A stretch of DNA of 64,000 nucleotides from Paenibacillus sp. Soil750. GTDB taxonomy: Bacteria > Bacillota > Bacilli > Paenibacillales > NBRC-103111. This document shows, one piece after another, positions 55,666 to 63,592 of the stretch (position 1 is the first letter of the stretch; the number at the start of each line of letters is the position of its first letter). Position numbers and translations under genes: made by a program. The stretch spans positions 248,096 through 312,095 of the forward strand of contig NZ_LMSD01000040.1 of assembly GCF_001428045.1 (NCBI RefSeq), written 5' to 3'. Below the pieces are notes generated by a model. That model was not told where the DNA came from and did not search any database. It was given only the letters and a program-made list of their open reading frames with translations.

Positions 55666-56289
55666 TTATGCTTGTGCTAGCTTTATTTTTTCTGAAATAC
55701 CCGTGCAATACAGGTACAACAGTTCATCAACGAGCATTTTAATCGTATCGCCATCCTCATGGTCGCGCAAAATAAGACAAATACTCTCCATCATTGTCAT
55801 CGCAATCATGCGCGCAGCGAGCTGATCCTTCTGGGATAGCGTGCCTGATGGCGCCAATTCGGCTGTAAATACTTCCGAAATAATCTGATGCACCAGTGTA
55901 ATCATGTCTTGTTTCGCCGAAGCAAATCGAGAGCCTTCACTCAGATTCAGCAGAATCGTAAGCTCGGTGCTGGACTCCTTGAAAAGCAGCATCAGAGAGG
56001 CATCAATTCGACGCAGGATGAGTAAATGATCAGATAAAGCCGTACAAAGGGTATCATCTACCTCTTGCTTGCACACCCGCAGTACCTCAGCTAATTGCTC
56101 TTGAATGGGTTGAATGAGCTCATCGAACAGATCATCCTTGCTCTTGAAGTAGCGATAGATGTTCCCAGGTGTTATACCAGCAGCTTCTGCAATTTGCCGA
56201 ATGGAGGCTTTCAAATATCCATGCTTCTTGAACTCGGCCAAAGCCGCTTGGCGGATACTTTTTTTGACTTCATCTTTTAAAATTTGCAT
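55666..56289 (-). CDS. TetR/AcrR-family repressor
   Basis: A 207-residue repressor with an N-terminal helix-turn-helix (IRQIAEAAGITPGNIYRYFKSKDDLF-type, about residues 25-60) and a variable ligand-binding domain. I start it at ATG 56289, since the GTG at 56307 would lie inside the operator. It lies about 66 nt upstream of the MMPL gene on the same strand. Two matching operator sites suggest autoregulation and control of the exporter. The inducer is unknown, perhaps the exported compound. Confidence 0.9.
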   Translation of the reverse strand: MQILKDEVKKSIRQAALAEFKKHGYLKASIRQIAEAAGITPGNIYRYFKSKDDLFDELIQPIQEQLAEVLRVCKQEVDDTLCTALSDHLLILRRIDASLMLLFKESSTELTILLNLSEGSRFASAKQDMITLVHQIISEVFTAELAPSGTLSQKDQLAARMIAMTMMESICLILRDHEDGDTIKMLVDELLYLYCTGISEKIKLAQA

Positions 56290-56290
56290 T

Positions 56291-56313
56291 AATAAACACC
56301 CGTTCACTATTTG
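56291..56313 (-). promoter_or_regulatory. Putative TetR operator before the tetR gene
   Basis: AATAAACACCCGTTCACTAT on the plus strand contains the dyad TGAAC-N4-GTTTA in reverse. It shares 5'-TAAACA-N2-CGTTCA-3' with the site before the exporter gene. Confidence 0.65.
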
Positions 56314-56367
56314 ACGTCATAGTAGGATTATACAGCGCCTATTTGGGCATTTCAACGCTATTTTGAT

Positions 56368-56407
56368 AAAAAAAGTGCCCAACCCGCAGATGATCACAGG
56401 TCAGACA
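56368..56407 (-). terminator. Terminator of the desaturase gene
   Basis: On the minus strand GTGTCTGACC pairs with GGTTGGGCAC through several G-U pairs and is followed by TTTTTTT. Confidence 0.7.
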
Positions 56408-56426
56408 CAAGTTTGTTATTCCATTG

Positions 56427-57464
56427 TTATTCCACATCTACAGCTTTTATAATTCGCGGTTTCACTTTCACACGGAACTGCTTCAAATCCTTGAACTGAA
56501 TGAATTTCTTGGACTCTTCATTCCAGATACGGAATTTCAGAGATTCCAGACTCGTTTTCAGTGTAATCGTCTGCACATTGCGAAGTGCCGCGTTCTTGTT
56601 GTGCACCTTTTCCAAATGATAGTTAGGTACGCGCGGGCTTAAGTGATGAATATGGTGATAGCCAATATTGCCTGTGATCCAATGTAGAACACGAGGCAAA
56701 TTGTAGAACGAACTGCCATGCATCGCGGCTTTCACATAATCCCATTCTGCATCATTCTCGTAGTAGGTTTCTTCATAGTTATGCTGAACGTAGAACAACC
56801 AAATGCCCGCCATACCTGAGAAGAAGAACATTGGTCCTTGAATTAACAGGAAAGACTGCCAACCCATGCCCCAGCAAAGCAGTGCAATACTGCCAACAAT
56901 ACCGATATTGGTGATATAGGTATTGATTCTTTCTTTCATGCCTGCCTTCCGGCGGTTAAACCGGTAATCAATCAAGAAGATGAAGATTGGTCCGATAATA
57001 AACATCACAAACGGACTGCGATATAGGCGATATGTCATTCTTTTCAGCCATGTTGCTTCCATATATTCATCCACGGTTAGCGTCCAGATGTCACCTACGC
57101 CTCTTTTATCCAAGTTACCACTGGATGCATGGTGAACAGAGTGTGTATGACGCCACTGATGGTACGGTACGAAGGTTAATATTCCTGTTAGTGTGCCAAC
57201 AATTTCATTGGCGAGTTTGTTTTTGAAAAAGGATTTGTGACAACAATCATGAAAAATGATAAATATCCGGATCAAAAAACCTGCAGCTATTAGATCAATC
57301 ACGAAAGTTAGCCAAATTGAAACGGAAAGACTTAGAAAAGCAAAATACCAAAGCACGAAAAAGGGTCCCACTGTATTGATGATTTGCCACACACTATGCT
57401 TCATATGTGGTCTTTCGAAAGGCGCGATATCTTTCCGCCACCCACCCTTATCCTCATGCTTCAT
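56427..57464 (-). CDS. Membrane fatty acid desaturase
   Basis: A di-iron acyl-lipid desaturase of 345 residues. Three His boxes are intact: HDCCH near 93-97, HTHSVHH near 127-133, and HHIHH near 273-277. Hydrophobic helices lie between them. It introduces double bonds into membrane acyl chains and fits cold adaptation, like des of Bacillus. No DesKR-type regulator is adjacent. A leader of about 115 nt precedes the start. The position of the double bond cannot be predicted. Confidence 0.93.
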   Translation of the reverse strand: MKHEDKGGWRKDIAPFERPHMKHSVWQIINTVGPFFVLWYFAFLSLSVSIWLTFVIDLIAAGFLIRIFIIFHDCCHKSFFKNKLANEIVGTLTGILTFVPYHQWRHTHSVHHASSGNLDKRGVGDIWTLTVDEYMEATWLKRMTYRLYRSPFVMFIIGPIFIFLIDYRFNRRKAGMKERINTYITNIGIVGSIALLCWGMGWQSFLLIQGPMFFFSGMAGIWLFYVQHNYEETYYENDAEWDYVKAAMHGSSFYNLPRVLHWITGNIGYHHIHHLSPRVPNYHLEKVHNKNAALRNVQTITLKTSLESLKFRIWNEESKKFIQFKDLKQFRVKVKPRIIKAVDVE

Positions 57465-57586
57465 CCTGTTAGAACTCCCTCTCTCCGCGTCGTGTCGGAT
57501 CTCGTAAGTTTATATTCCTTGAAGTAGTACGTTACGAATCGAAATAAGTTCCCGTTATAGGATAAGAAATATTACATAGCTAACTC

Positions 57587-57615
57587 ATCATACGTGGGTA
57601 AACCCTTTTTGTAAA
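57587..57615 (-). promoter_or_regulatory. Promoter of the desaturase gene
   Basis: Minus strand TTTACA (57615-57610), 17-nt spacer, TATGAT (57592-57587). Confidence 0.68.
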
Positions 57616-57638
57616 ATGCAATATAAGTAAGTCGCCAT

Positions 57639-57693
57639 AAAAAGAGACGAATCGACTCTCGTTCTGCGTTAGAACGAAGCGATTCGCCTCTCT
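57639..57693 (-). terminator. Terminator of the mhq-like operon
   Basis: On the minus strand AGAGGCGAATCG and TTCGTTCT pair with AGAACGAG and CGATTCGTCTCT around a short loop, followed by TTTTT. Confidence 0.9.
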
Positions 57694-57694
57694 A

Positions 57695-58315
57695 TTAAAC
57701 GGGTCGATCTATCTCAAAAAGCTCGCCAAGCTTCGCATAAGAGTTGCCCGCTAGCCGACTTACAGGCTTCAGTTTCATCGGGTCAATACGCCCGTTGTCA
57801 ACTAAGCTCTCATCGATGTGAAAAAATACGACGCGTCCGATTAACAAATCTGCCGCAGGTGCGTCCGGTGTTCCGCCGAGCGGAATCACCTGCTCGAGGA
57901 CGCATTCCATGCGGATGCTGGCTTCGGCGATGCCCGGAACGCCGATATGGCTGCTCGCGACGGGCGTTAGCCCCGTCAGCGTCACTTCGCTCTCCTCTGG
58001 AGGCAGCGCAGCGGCGCTCTGGTTGATCTGGTCGATATAGGATTCGTCTGCGATATGCACGACGAAGGCTCCTGAATCGACCGCGTTGCGGGAGGTGTCC
58101 TTCTGGACACCCTGCTTCCGCTGCACGGAAACGGCTACCATCGGCGGATCTGCCGTGACGATGGTGAAATAGCTGAAAGGTGCGGCGTTCAGCACGCCGC
58201 CATCGGTCGATAAGGTCGAGACAAAGGCGATCGGCCGCGGAATAATGCTCCCAATGAGCAGCTTATAGTTCTCTCGCTCACTTTGTGCGGATGGATCAAT
58301 ACCTAGCATTGTCAT
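57695..58315 (-). CDS. Flavin reductase-like FMN-binding split-barrel protein
   Basis: A 206-residue protein of the flavin reductase-like family (PF01613), with the typical SIIPRPIAFVST and LNAAPFSYF motifs for FMN binding. It reduces flavin or quinone-like compounds with NAD(P)H. It lies last in the operon after the ring-cleaving dioxygenase and hydrolase genes, 25 nt from the latter, and is followed by a strong terminator. The exact substrate is not known. Confidence 0.9.
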   Translation of the reverse strand: MTMLGIDPSAQSERENYKLLIGSIIPRPIAFVSTLSTDGGVLNAAPFSYFTIVTADPPMVAVSVQRKQGVQKDTSRNAVDSGAFVVHIADESYIDQINQSAAALPPEESEVTLTGLTPVASSHIGVPGIAEASIRMECVLEQVIPLGGTPDAPAADLLIGRVVFFHIDESLVDNGRIDPMKLKPVSRLAGNSYAKLGELFEIDRPV

Positions 58316-58340
58316 GGTGACAGTCTCCCCTCTTCATCTA

Positions 58341-58949
58341 TTAGAGCGAGATCCCTTTGAGCCACTCTGCTGCTGCAAAAACCTCTGAGCGCGTCAATTG
58401 ATGGCCTGAATTCTCCCAGTGTACATGAACATCCGATCCAGCATCGCTCAGCAGGCGTTCTAACTCTTCCGACTCCTCAGGGGAGCAGATCGGGTCGTTC
58501 TTGCCAGCCCCGATGAATACAGGGGTGTCTGAGAGATCAGGCAGCGGGATGCCGCGCCGCGGCACCATCGGATGATGCAGAATGGCTGCGCGAAACGCAT
58601 TCGGATAGTGGAACAGCAGGCTGCCCGCGATGTTCGCGCCGTTGGAATAGCCGATCGCGACTACGTTGCTGCGATCGAAGCCATGCTCGACGGCTGCTTC
58701 GTCGAGGAAATCGTACACTTCTTTCGTACGGAAGATGAGATCCTCCTCGTCGAAGATACCCTCAGCCAGCCGACGGAAGAACCGCGGCATGCCGTTCTCT
58801 AGGACGTTCCCCCGTACACTAAGTACGGAGGAGGTTGGTGAAATCGCCTGCGCCAAAGGCAGCAGATCGTTCTCTGTCCCGCCCGTTCCGTGAAACAGAA
58901 CGAGCACGGGAGCAGTCACATCAGATCCTTGCTGATAGATATGTCTCAT
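58341..58949 (-). CDS. mhqD: Alpha/beta hydrolase, MhqD-like
   Basis: A 202-residue carboxylesterase-type hydrolase. The triad is visible: Ser in GYSNG (nucleophile elbow), Asp in GKNDPICS, and His in NSGHQLT, with oxyanion region HGTGG at 15-19. It overlaps the dioxygenase gene by ATGA. In Bacillus the mhqNOD cluster holds a similar hydrolase and dioxygenase for quinone stress under MhqR, which is the best model for this operon. Confidence 0.88.
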   Translation of the reverse strand: MRHIYQQGSDVTAPVLVLFHGTGGTENDLLPLAQAISPTSSVLSVRGNVLENGMPRFFRRLAEGIFDEEDLIFRTKEVYDFLDEAAVEHGFDRSNVVAIGYSNGANIAGSLLFHYPNAFRAAILHHPMVPRRGIPLPDLSDTPVFIGAGKNDPICSPEESEELERLLSDAGSDVHVHWENSGHQLTRSEVFAAAEWLKGISL

Positions 58950-59905
58950 TGCCCATCACCTTCCAATACCCGCACTTCGATTGGCGGCAGATTTTGCACG
59001 ATTTGATCGCGGCTTGCTTCGAACCATTCTGGCAGCATTAATTTCTCGCCAAGTGCTTCTGGCGCCTCATCTCTTGCAAACCCTGGAGGATCAGTAGCAA
59101 TTTCAAACAGGATGCCGCCTTCTTCACGGAAGTAAATCGCATTGAAGTATTGACGGTCCACGATTGGTGTAGGGTGGTAGCCATTGCTTGCTACATGACT
59201 TCTCCATAGTGCATGCTCAGCATCATCTTTCGCACGCCATGCGATATGATGAACCGTACCCGCACCGCCAGCGCCGTAATCCATCGGCGTTACGTTGATG
59301 TCGATGATGTTACCCAAGTCACCGAAGGAAGTGAAGCGTGCGTAAGCCCCTTCTTGCCCTACTTTTTTCAGACCCATGACATTCACGAGAAGCTCCGAAG
59401 TTTTGTCAGGTGCCGTGCTGTATAGAACAGCGCCGCCGAAGCCTTTGATTGCTTTGTCCACAGGTACGCCGCCAAACGCCCACTGACTTGGCGCGCCTTG
59501 CTCGCGCTCAACAATCTCAAGTCTTAGACCATCTGGGTCTTTGAACTGTACATATGTTTCGCCAAATCGCGAATTTTTCTCATACGCAACACCGAATTGG
59601 GTTAGGCGTGCTTCCCAGAAAGATAAGCTGCCTGTTGGAACGGCGTAAGTTGTGATGCCGACTTGCCCACCGCCGACCCGACCTTTGCGAGATCCCGCGT
59701 AAGGGAAGAAGGTAATGATCGTACCTGGGCTGCCTGCTTCATTACCGAAATAGAGATGGTAGACTTCAGGTGCATCGAAATTGATTGTTTTTTTGATCAA
59801 ACGAAGCCCCAAAATACCTGCATAAAAATCTACTGTCGCCTGAGCATGTTGTACGAAAGCTGTGATATGGTGGATACCTGCGGTTTGTTGTTGTGTTGTT
59901 GTCAT
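58946..59905 (-). CDS. mhqO: Ring-cleaving dioxygenase, MhqO/MhqA-like
   Basis: A 319-residue protein with two vicinal-oxygen-chelate (glyoxalase/extradiol) domains. Metal ligands can be seen as His in GIHHITAF, His in VHHIAWR and Glu in LFEIATD. It starts at ATG 59905 with AAGGAG at 9-nt spacing. It likely opens hydroquinone- or catechol-like rings. It is coupled to the MhqD-like hydrolase and lies about 107 nt after the MarR gene, with a MarR-box-like repeat in between. Confidence 0.9.
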   Translation of the reverse strand: MTTTQQQTAGIHHITAFVQHAQATVDFYAGILGLRLIKKTINFDAPEVYHLYFGNEAGSPGTIITFFPYAGSRKGRVGGGQVGITTYAVPTGSLSFWEARLTQFGVAYEKNSRFGETYVQFKDPDGLRLEIVEREQGAPSQWAFGGVPVDKAIKGFGGAVLYSTAPDKTSELLVNVMGLKKVGQEGAYARFTSFGDLGNIIDINVTPMDYGAGGAGTVHHIAWRAKDDAEHALWRSHVASNGYHPTPIVDRQYFNAIYFREEGGILFEIATDPPGFARDEAPEALGEKLMLPEWFEASRDQIVQNLPPIEVRVLEGDGQ

Positions 59906-59933
59906 AATAGCCAACTCCTTCATATTTAAGAAT

Positions 59934-59948
59934 CTTTGTTTTAAGATA
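59934..59948 (-). promoter_or_regulatory. Putative MarR/MhqR box before the dioxygenase gene
   Basis: CTTTGTTTTAAGATA on the plus strand matches CTTTATTTAAAGATA in the marR promoter at 13 of 15 positions. A weaker half copy lies next to it. Confidence 0.55.
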
Positions 59949-60012
59949 GTTTACGTGCGATGTTGCCATTTACATCTTGGAAGTCCCTTCATGCTGAGCT
60001 GGATGCCAGTCA

Positions 60013-60456
60013 CTACTTGAATCCTTCCTGCGCATACCTGCCTAGCTTCTTCAACAGCTGACTTGCAAGCTGCTTTTCTTCTTCCGTTAACCCCGCTACT
60101 GCGTTCTCGATTACTTCAGCGTGTTTCGGAAATACGTCCTCAATAAATTGTTTCCCTTTTTCCGTGATTTCAGCAAAAATTAATCTGCGATCTTCCGTCG
60201 AGGTATTGCGTATAACGAATTCCTTTTTGACTAGCTTATCGACCACATAGGTGATGTTCCCGCTACTCATTAATACCTTGCTACCTATTTGTTGGATCGC
60301 CTGCGCTCCTTTATGGTAAAGCAGTTCCAGTACACCAAACTCTGTGCGGTTCAGTCCATGCTTGCGAATATCTCGATCTCCGTGGGCGTTCACCCACTCA
60401 CTCGCTCTAGAAAGGGCGATGTAAAGATCTAAAGAATGGTTTCTTGCTTCGCTCAT
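60013..60456 (-). CDS. mhqR: MarR-family regulator, MhqR-like
   Basis: A 147-residue MarR protein with a winged helix (about 45-110; QQIGSKVLMSSGNITYVVDKL type) and a wing with TSTEDRRLIFAEITEKG. It lies before the mhqO/mhqD-like genes on the same strand, as a repressor of quinone-responsive detoxification would. The promoter region holds tandem copies of a 15-nt box also found before the dioxygenase gene. No redox-active Cys is present, as in MhqR. The naming rests on context. Confidence 0.87.
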   Translation of the reverse strand: MSEARNHSLDLYIALSRASEWVNAHGDRDIRKHGLNRTEFGVLELLYHKGAQAIQQIGSKVLMSSGNITYVVDKLVKKEFVIRNTSTEDRRLIFAEITEKGKQFIEDVFPKHAEVIENAVAGLTEEEKQLASQLLKKLGRYAQEGFK

Positions 60457-60491
60457 GTCGCTTCACCTCGTTTCTTGTTTGCTTCGTTTAT

Positions 60492-60529
60492 CTTGATTTA
60501 AAGATACTTTATTTAAAGATAAATGTCAA
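60492..60529 (-). promoter_or_regulatory. marR promoter with tandem operator boxes
   Basis: Minus strand TTGACA (60529-60524), 17-nt spacer and TATCTT (60506-60501). Contiguous 15-nt direct repeats CTTGATTTAAAGATA (60492-60506) and CTTTATTTAAAGATA (60507-60521) cover the -10 box and spacer, so bound MarR would block the promoter. Confidence 0.7.
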
Positions 60530-60600
60530 CAGGCAACTTTGAAATTATTATTTATGGCAAAAAAAATGCAAAGAATGTCACACCTTGTCGCCTGTCCTCG

Positions 60601-60630
60601 TGGTATGATTAAACCTTTAAGATAGAAAGG
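60601..60630 (+). promoter_or_regulatory. Extended -10 promoter of the MFS gene with possible MarR box
   Basis: TGGTATGAT (60601-60609) is an extended -10. At the predicted start lies CCTTT-AAGATAG-AAAGG, a dyad containing the TTTAAGATA core seen in the MarR boxes. Confidence 0.5.
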
Positions 60631-60646
60631 TGGGTTCTATGCAATC

Positions 60647-61840
60647 ATGAACACTTCACATGCCTTACAAGGGACAGCGACCGAGAAAGAACGGTTCCCT
60701 ATTTCCCTTTTCTCCCTAACGGTTGGCGCCTTCGCGATCGGTATGACCGAATTCGTAATTATGGGGATTCTGCCCAATGTGGCGGATGACTTGAATGTTA
60801 GCATTTCGCAAGCGGGTCAATTGATCACGGGCTATGCACTTGGTGTGGCATTCGGTGCTCCGATTCTCGCTATGTTGACTCATAAGTTGCCGCAAAAACG
60901 CCTTCTTCTTGTGCTGATGCTCATCTTCATCTTAGGCAACGGCCTAGCTGCGCTAGCCCCGTCCTATGGGGTCGTGATGGTAGCGCGACTGATCACTGCT
61001 TTGGCTCACGGTACCTTCTTCGGTGTCGGCTCAGTGATCGCGGCGAATTTGGTTCGGCCTGAAAAAAGGGCCAGTGCTATTTCGGTGATGATGGCGGGTT
61101 TAACCATCGCGAATATTCTCGGCGTACCGCTCGGCACCTACATCGGTCAGCATCTCGGCTGGCGGGCATCCTTCGGCTCCGTTGTCATTATGGGGATCAT
61201 CTCGTTCATCGGTATCCTCATCTTCATTCCAAAGATTACTCAGAAAACGAATAGCAGCCTTGTTAAGCAGGTCCGCGCTCTATTGCAGCCGCGATTGTTA
61301 CTCGTTTTTCTGATCGGAGCATTAGGTTGTAGCAGTTTGTTCGCAGTCTTCACCTACATCGCGCCAATCCTTATCAGCATCACAGGGTTCAAAGAGAGCA
61401 GCGTGACCTGGATTCTCATCTTGTTCGGCTTTGGTGTAACACTAGGCAACATTGTCGGTGGCAAAATGGCTGACTGGAAGCTCATGCCGTCCTTGATCGG
61501 CAACTTTGCCGCGTTGTCGCTCATACTAGCTGTATTCGCGTATACGGATCAATTCCCGGTTGCTGCGATTATCACCATATTCATATGGGGGATTGCCGCT
61601 TTCGGGATTTTGCCTGGACTGCAGATTCGCATCATGAATCTGGCTAAAGAAGCGCCCGAGCTGGCGGCCACCTCAACGCATTCTGCGTTGAATCTCGGGA
61701 ACGCTGGCGGCGCCTTTCTAGGCGGTTGGGCGATTACCCACACCGGCCTGTCGTCGTTGCCTTGGATCGGCGCGGGATTGACCGGGGCGGGGTTTGTTTT
61801 GATGCTCTGGAGCTATCTGCGGGATCGTAAGGTGAAGTAA
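60647..61840 (+). CDS. MFS efflux transporter, AraJ/YdhP-like DHA1 family
   Basis: A 397-residue, 12-helix major facilitator, opening with the typical LTVGAFAIGMTEFVIMGILP motif. It probably exports drugs, sugars or toxic metabolites. It is divergent from the marR gene, and its promoter region contains a similar box, so it may share the quinone-type regulation. The ATG at 60647 follows AGGTGGG by 12 nt; an out-of-frame ATG lies between. A strong terminator follows. Confidence 0.92.
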   Translation: MNTSHALQGTATEKERFPISLFSLTVGAFAIGMTEFVIMGILPNVADDLNVSISQAGQLITGYALGVAFGAPILAMLTHKLPQKRLLLVLMLIFILGNGLAALAPSYGVVMVARLITALAHGTFFGVGSVIAANLVRPEKRASAISVMMAGLTIANILGVPLGTYIGQHLGWRASFGSVVIMGIISFIGILIFIPKITQKTNSSLVKQVRALLQPRLLLVFLIGALGCSSLFAVFTYIAPILISITGFKESSVTWILILFGFGVTLGNIVGGKMADWKLMPSLIGNFAALSLILAVFAYTDQFPVAAIITIFIWGIAAFGILPGLQIRIMNLAKEAPELAATSTHSALNLGNAGGAFLGGWAITHTGLSSLPWIGAGLTGAGFVLMLWSYLRDRKVK

Positions 61841-61848
61841 ATATAACG

Positions 61849-61904
61849 AACCAGCGGCAAGCTAGGACTTGATCAACCAGTCTTAGCTTGCCGCTGGTTT
61901 TTTA
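61849..61904 (+). terminator. Terminator of the MFS gene
   Basis: A long stem (AACCAGCGGCAAGCTA and complement) with a 20-nt loop region is followed by TTTTTT. Confidence 0.92.
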
Positions 61905-61914
61905 TTTTAAACAA

Positions 61915-62352
61915 CTAGATCTTGTTATCCCATTGGACGGGTTGATCCAGAATAATTCCATCTGTCTCCACCCATTGGGTGAGACTATTCTCCTTGGCTT
62001 GAATGACAATAAAATGCAGGCCTTGTGTCGCCGACGTATTCCTTAACGCTCTCACACCGTCAGGTGCAATGCGAATGGATGTGCCTTCGTGTACATCCAC
62101 TTCGTTTCCGTCCACTTGGATTCGGCCTTGCCCCTGAAGAAAGATATAGAGTTCTTCATTCTGCTGGTGCTTATGATAAAAGGGGACTTCCCCCTTCGGG
62201 GGTACGTGATTAAGTGAAACTTCCATACTCGTTAGTTGTAGTGCGTCTTTTAGAAAGATTTTACCCTTCAACATGCCTTCCGTTACACTTGCAAAATCAG
62301 CAAATGCTCCTGCGTTGCTAACCGAGTAATTCAGTTGATTTGCACTCATCAT
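61915..62352 (-). CDS. Cupin-domain protein
   Basis: A 145-residue single-domain cupin. Metal-binding motif 1 is visible as YHKHQQNEELYIFLQGQGRI (about residues 59-78) and motif 2 follows near 100. Cupins of this type bind small molecules or metals, and the role here is unknown. It is 11 nt after the SRPBCC gene, so it is the last gene of the arsR operon. Two adjacent ATGs (62352 and 62349) are possible; the second is better spaced from GGAGG. Confidence 0.88.
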   Translation of the reverse strand: MMSANQLNYSVSNAGAFADFASVTEGMLKGKIFLKDALQLTSMEVSLNHVPPKGEVPFYHKHQQNEELYIFLQGQGRIQVDGNEVDVHEGTSIRIAPDGVRALRNTSATQGLHFIVIQAKENSLTQWVETDGIILDQPVQWDNKI

Positions 62353-62363
62353 CTTGCCCTCCT

Positions 62364-62807
62364 TTAGAACGCCGGCAGCGTTTTGCCTGTTTCGAGCAGA
62401 CTCTTCAAATTGCTGAGAATAACAGGCCAGCCATTGTTAAATCCTTCAATTTTGCCTTCATCCTTACGGATATCCTGTTCTAACAGCTCTTCATGGCGAA
62501 GTGTTAGCTTGATCGTGCCGTTCAATGGTGTTAATTCATACGTCACGTTGGACATCCGATCGCCTTCCGCGTCCTTGACACTCCAAGTAATCGCGAGCAA
62601 GCGATACGGCTCATAGACAAGTACTTCACCGTAGTGTTCCGTCTTGTCTTTATTCATTAAGTGAAAGCTCGAACCAACTTGCCAATCCGAAATGATTTCA
62701 CGGCCAAAAAAATACTGCTTCGTAAACTCACTACTCGTTAAAGCTGCCCACAGCTTCTCAGGTGTCGTTGCGATGTATGTTACATAAACGAAAGACTTCT
62801 TATTCAT
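62364..62807 (-). CDS. SRPBCC/AHSA1-like protein
   Basis: A 147-residue START-like fold protein of the AHSA1 (activator of Hsp90 homologue) family, with the typical IATTPEKLWAALTSSEFTKQYFFG opening and WPVILSNLKSLLETG ending. Such genes are often paired with ArsR-type regulators, as here; the start overlaps the arsR end by 8 nt. They may bind a hydrophobic ligand. The exact function is unknown. Confidence 0.9.
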   Translation of the reverse strand: MNKKSFVYVTYIATTPEKLWAALTSSEFTKQYFFGREIISDWQVGSSFHLMNKDKTEHYGEVLVYEPYRLLAITWSVKDAEGDRMSNVTYELTPLNGTIKLTLRHEELLEQDIRKDEGKIEGFNNGWPVILSNLKSLLETGKTLPAF

Positions 62808-63120
62808 GATTCGAATCCTCCTCTAGAGCTTGTTTCAAATTGGTTAACGCCTCAATCCGGCGTTGATCAAACTTACCGATCCAGCGATGATAAATCTCCC
62901 CGATCGGTACCGGGTTCAGATAGTGAAGTTTCTCGCGGCCATGCCACATGACTGTAACCAAATTTGCCTCCTCCAGCAGCAAAAGGTGCTTGGTAACAGC
63001 TTGGCGACTCATCGTCATTTGCTGACAGAGCTCTGTTAAGGACAGTCCGTTACTCACGAACAAGATGTCTAGTAATTCTCTGCGTGTTCCGTCTGCAAGT
63101 GCTTTAAAAAGTTTGTCCAT
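62800..63120 (-). CDS. ArsR-family regulator on a nearly leaderless transcript
   Basis: A 106-residue winged-helix repressor (helix-turn-helix LSLTELCQQMTMSRQAVTKH, residues 25-44). No Cys pair for metal is seen, so it belongs to the non-metal-sensing type paired with SRPBCC proteins. A consensus promoter ends 6 nt before the ATG, so the transcript should begin at or next to the start codon, and no ribosome site is present. A dyad in the promoter spacer suggests autorepression. Confidence 0.92.
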   Translation of the reverse strand: MDKLFKALADGTRRELLDILFVSNGLSLTELCQQMTMSRQAVTKHLLLLEEANLVTVMWHGREKLHYLNPVPIGEIYHRWIGKFDQRRIEALTNLKQALEEDSNHE

Positions 63121-63126
63121 GCGCCT

Positions 63127-63156
63127 ATTATATGCAACATTTTAGTTGCATGTCAA
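63127..63156 (-). promoter_or_regulatory. Consensus promoter with internal ArsR-type operator
   Basis: Minus strand TTGACA (63156-63151), 18-nt spacer and TATAAT (63132-63127). The spacer is the perfect-arm dyad TGCAAC-N6-GTTGCA. Confidence 0.85.
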
Positions 63157-63382
63157 CCAAAATTTGTAAAATAAGGTTTGCTTTATGCACATCATTGGTT
63201 AGAGAGTGGGCTTGAACAACGGCTTTGTTACGAGTTTCGACGTAAGGCCAAGGATTTAGCGAGTAAAGTAATAAGAACAGGCTTGTTGGTGGTGGGTTGT
63301 GTAGTGGTAGTGGATATGTAGTAGTGGCAGTCGTGGAGCCTGATGAATTAGCGTGTTACAGATCGTTGTCATGTTGGTGGGA

Positions 63383-63455
63383 TAGCGTTCTATTGGTGGT
63401 TAGAGCTCTGTTGAGGGGTTAGCGTTCTATTCGCGGGTTAGAGCTCTGTTGGGGG
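63383..63455. repeat. Tandem repeat of 18-19 nt, four units
   Basis: Units start at 63383, 63401, 63420 and 63439 and alternate TAGCGTTCTATT and TAGAGCTCTGTT followed by a G-rich tail. The first pair matches the second more closely, giving a higher-order period of 37-38 nt. Confidence 0.8.
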
Positions 63456-63592
63456 CCCACGTGTTTTAAACAAATTAGCAGTTGAGCTGTTTCTTTCAGC
63501 CTTTTTTCCATTGTTTCTTAGTAATCACTACTCATACTCATACCTACTGCTTACTGCTAACTTCTTACTACTCACCCCTCGCCCGCCCACAT

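Noticed and set aside
63383-63455. Possible CRISPR-like array
   Set aside because: The units are 18-19 nt and contiguous, without unique spacers, and no cas genes are present.
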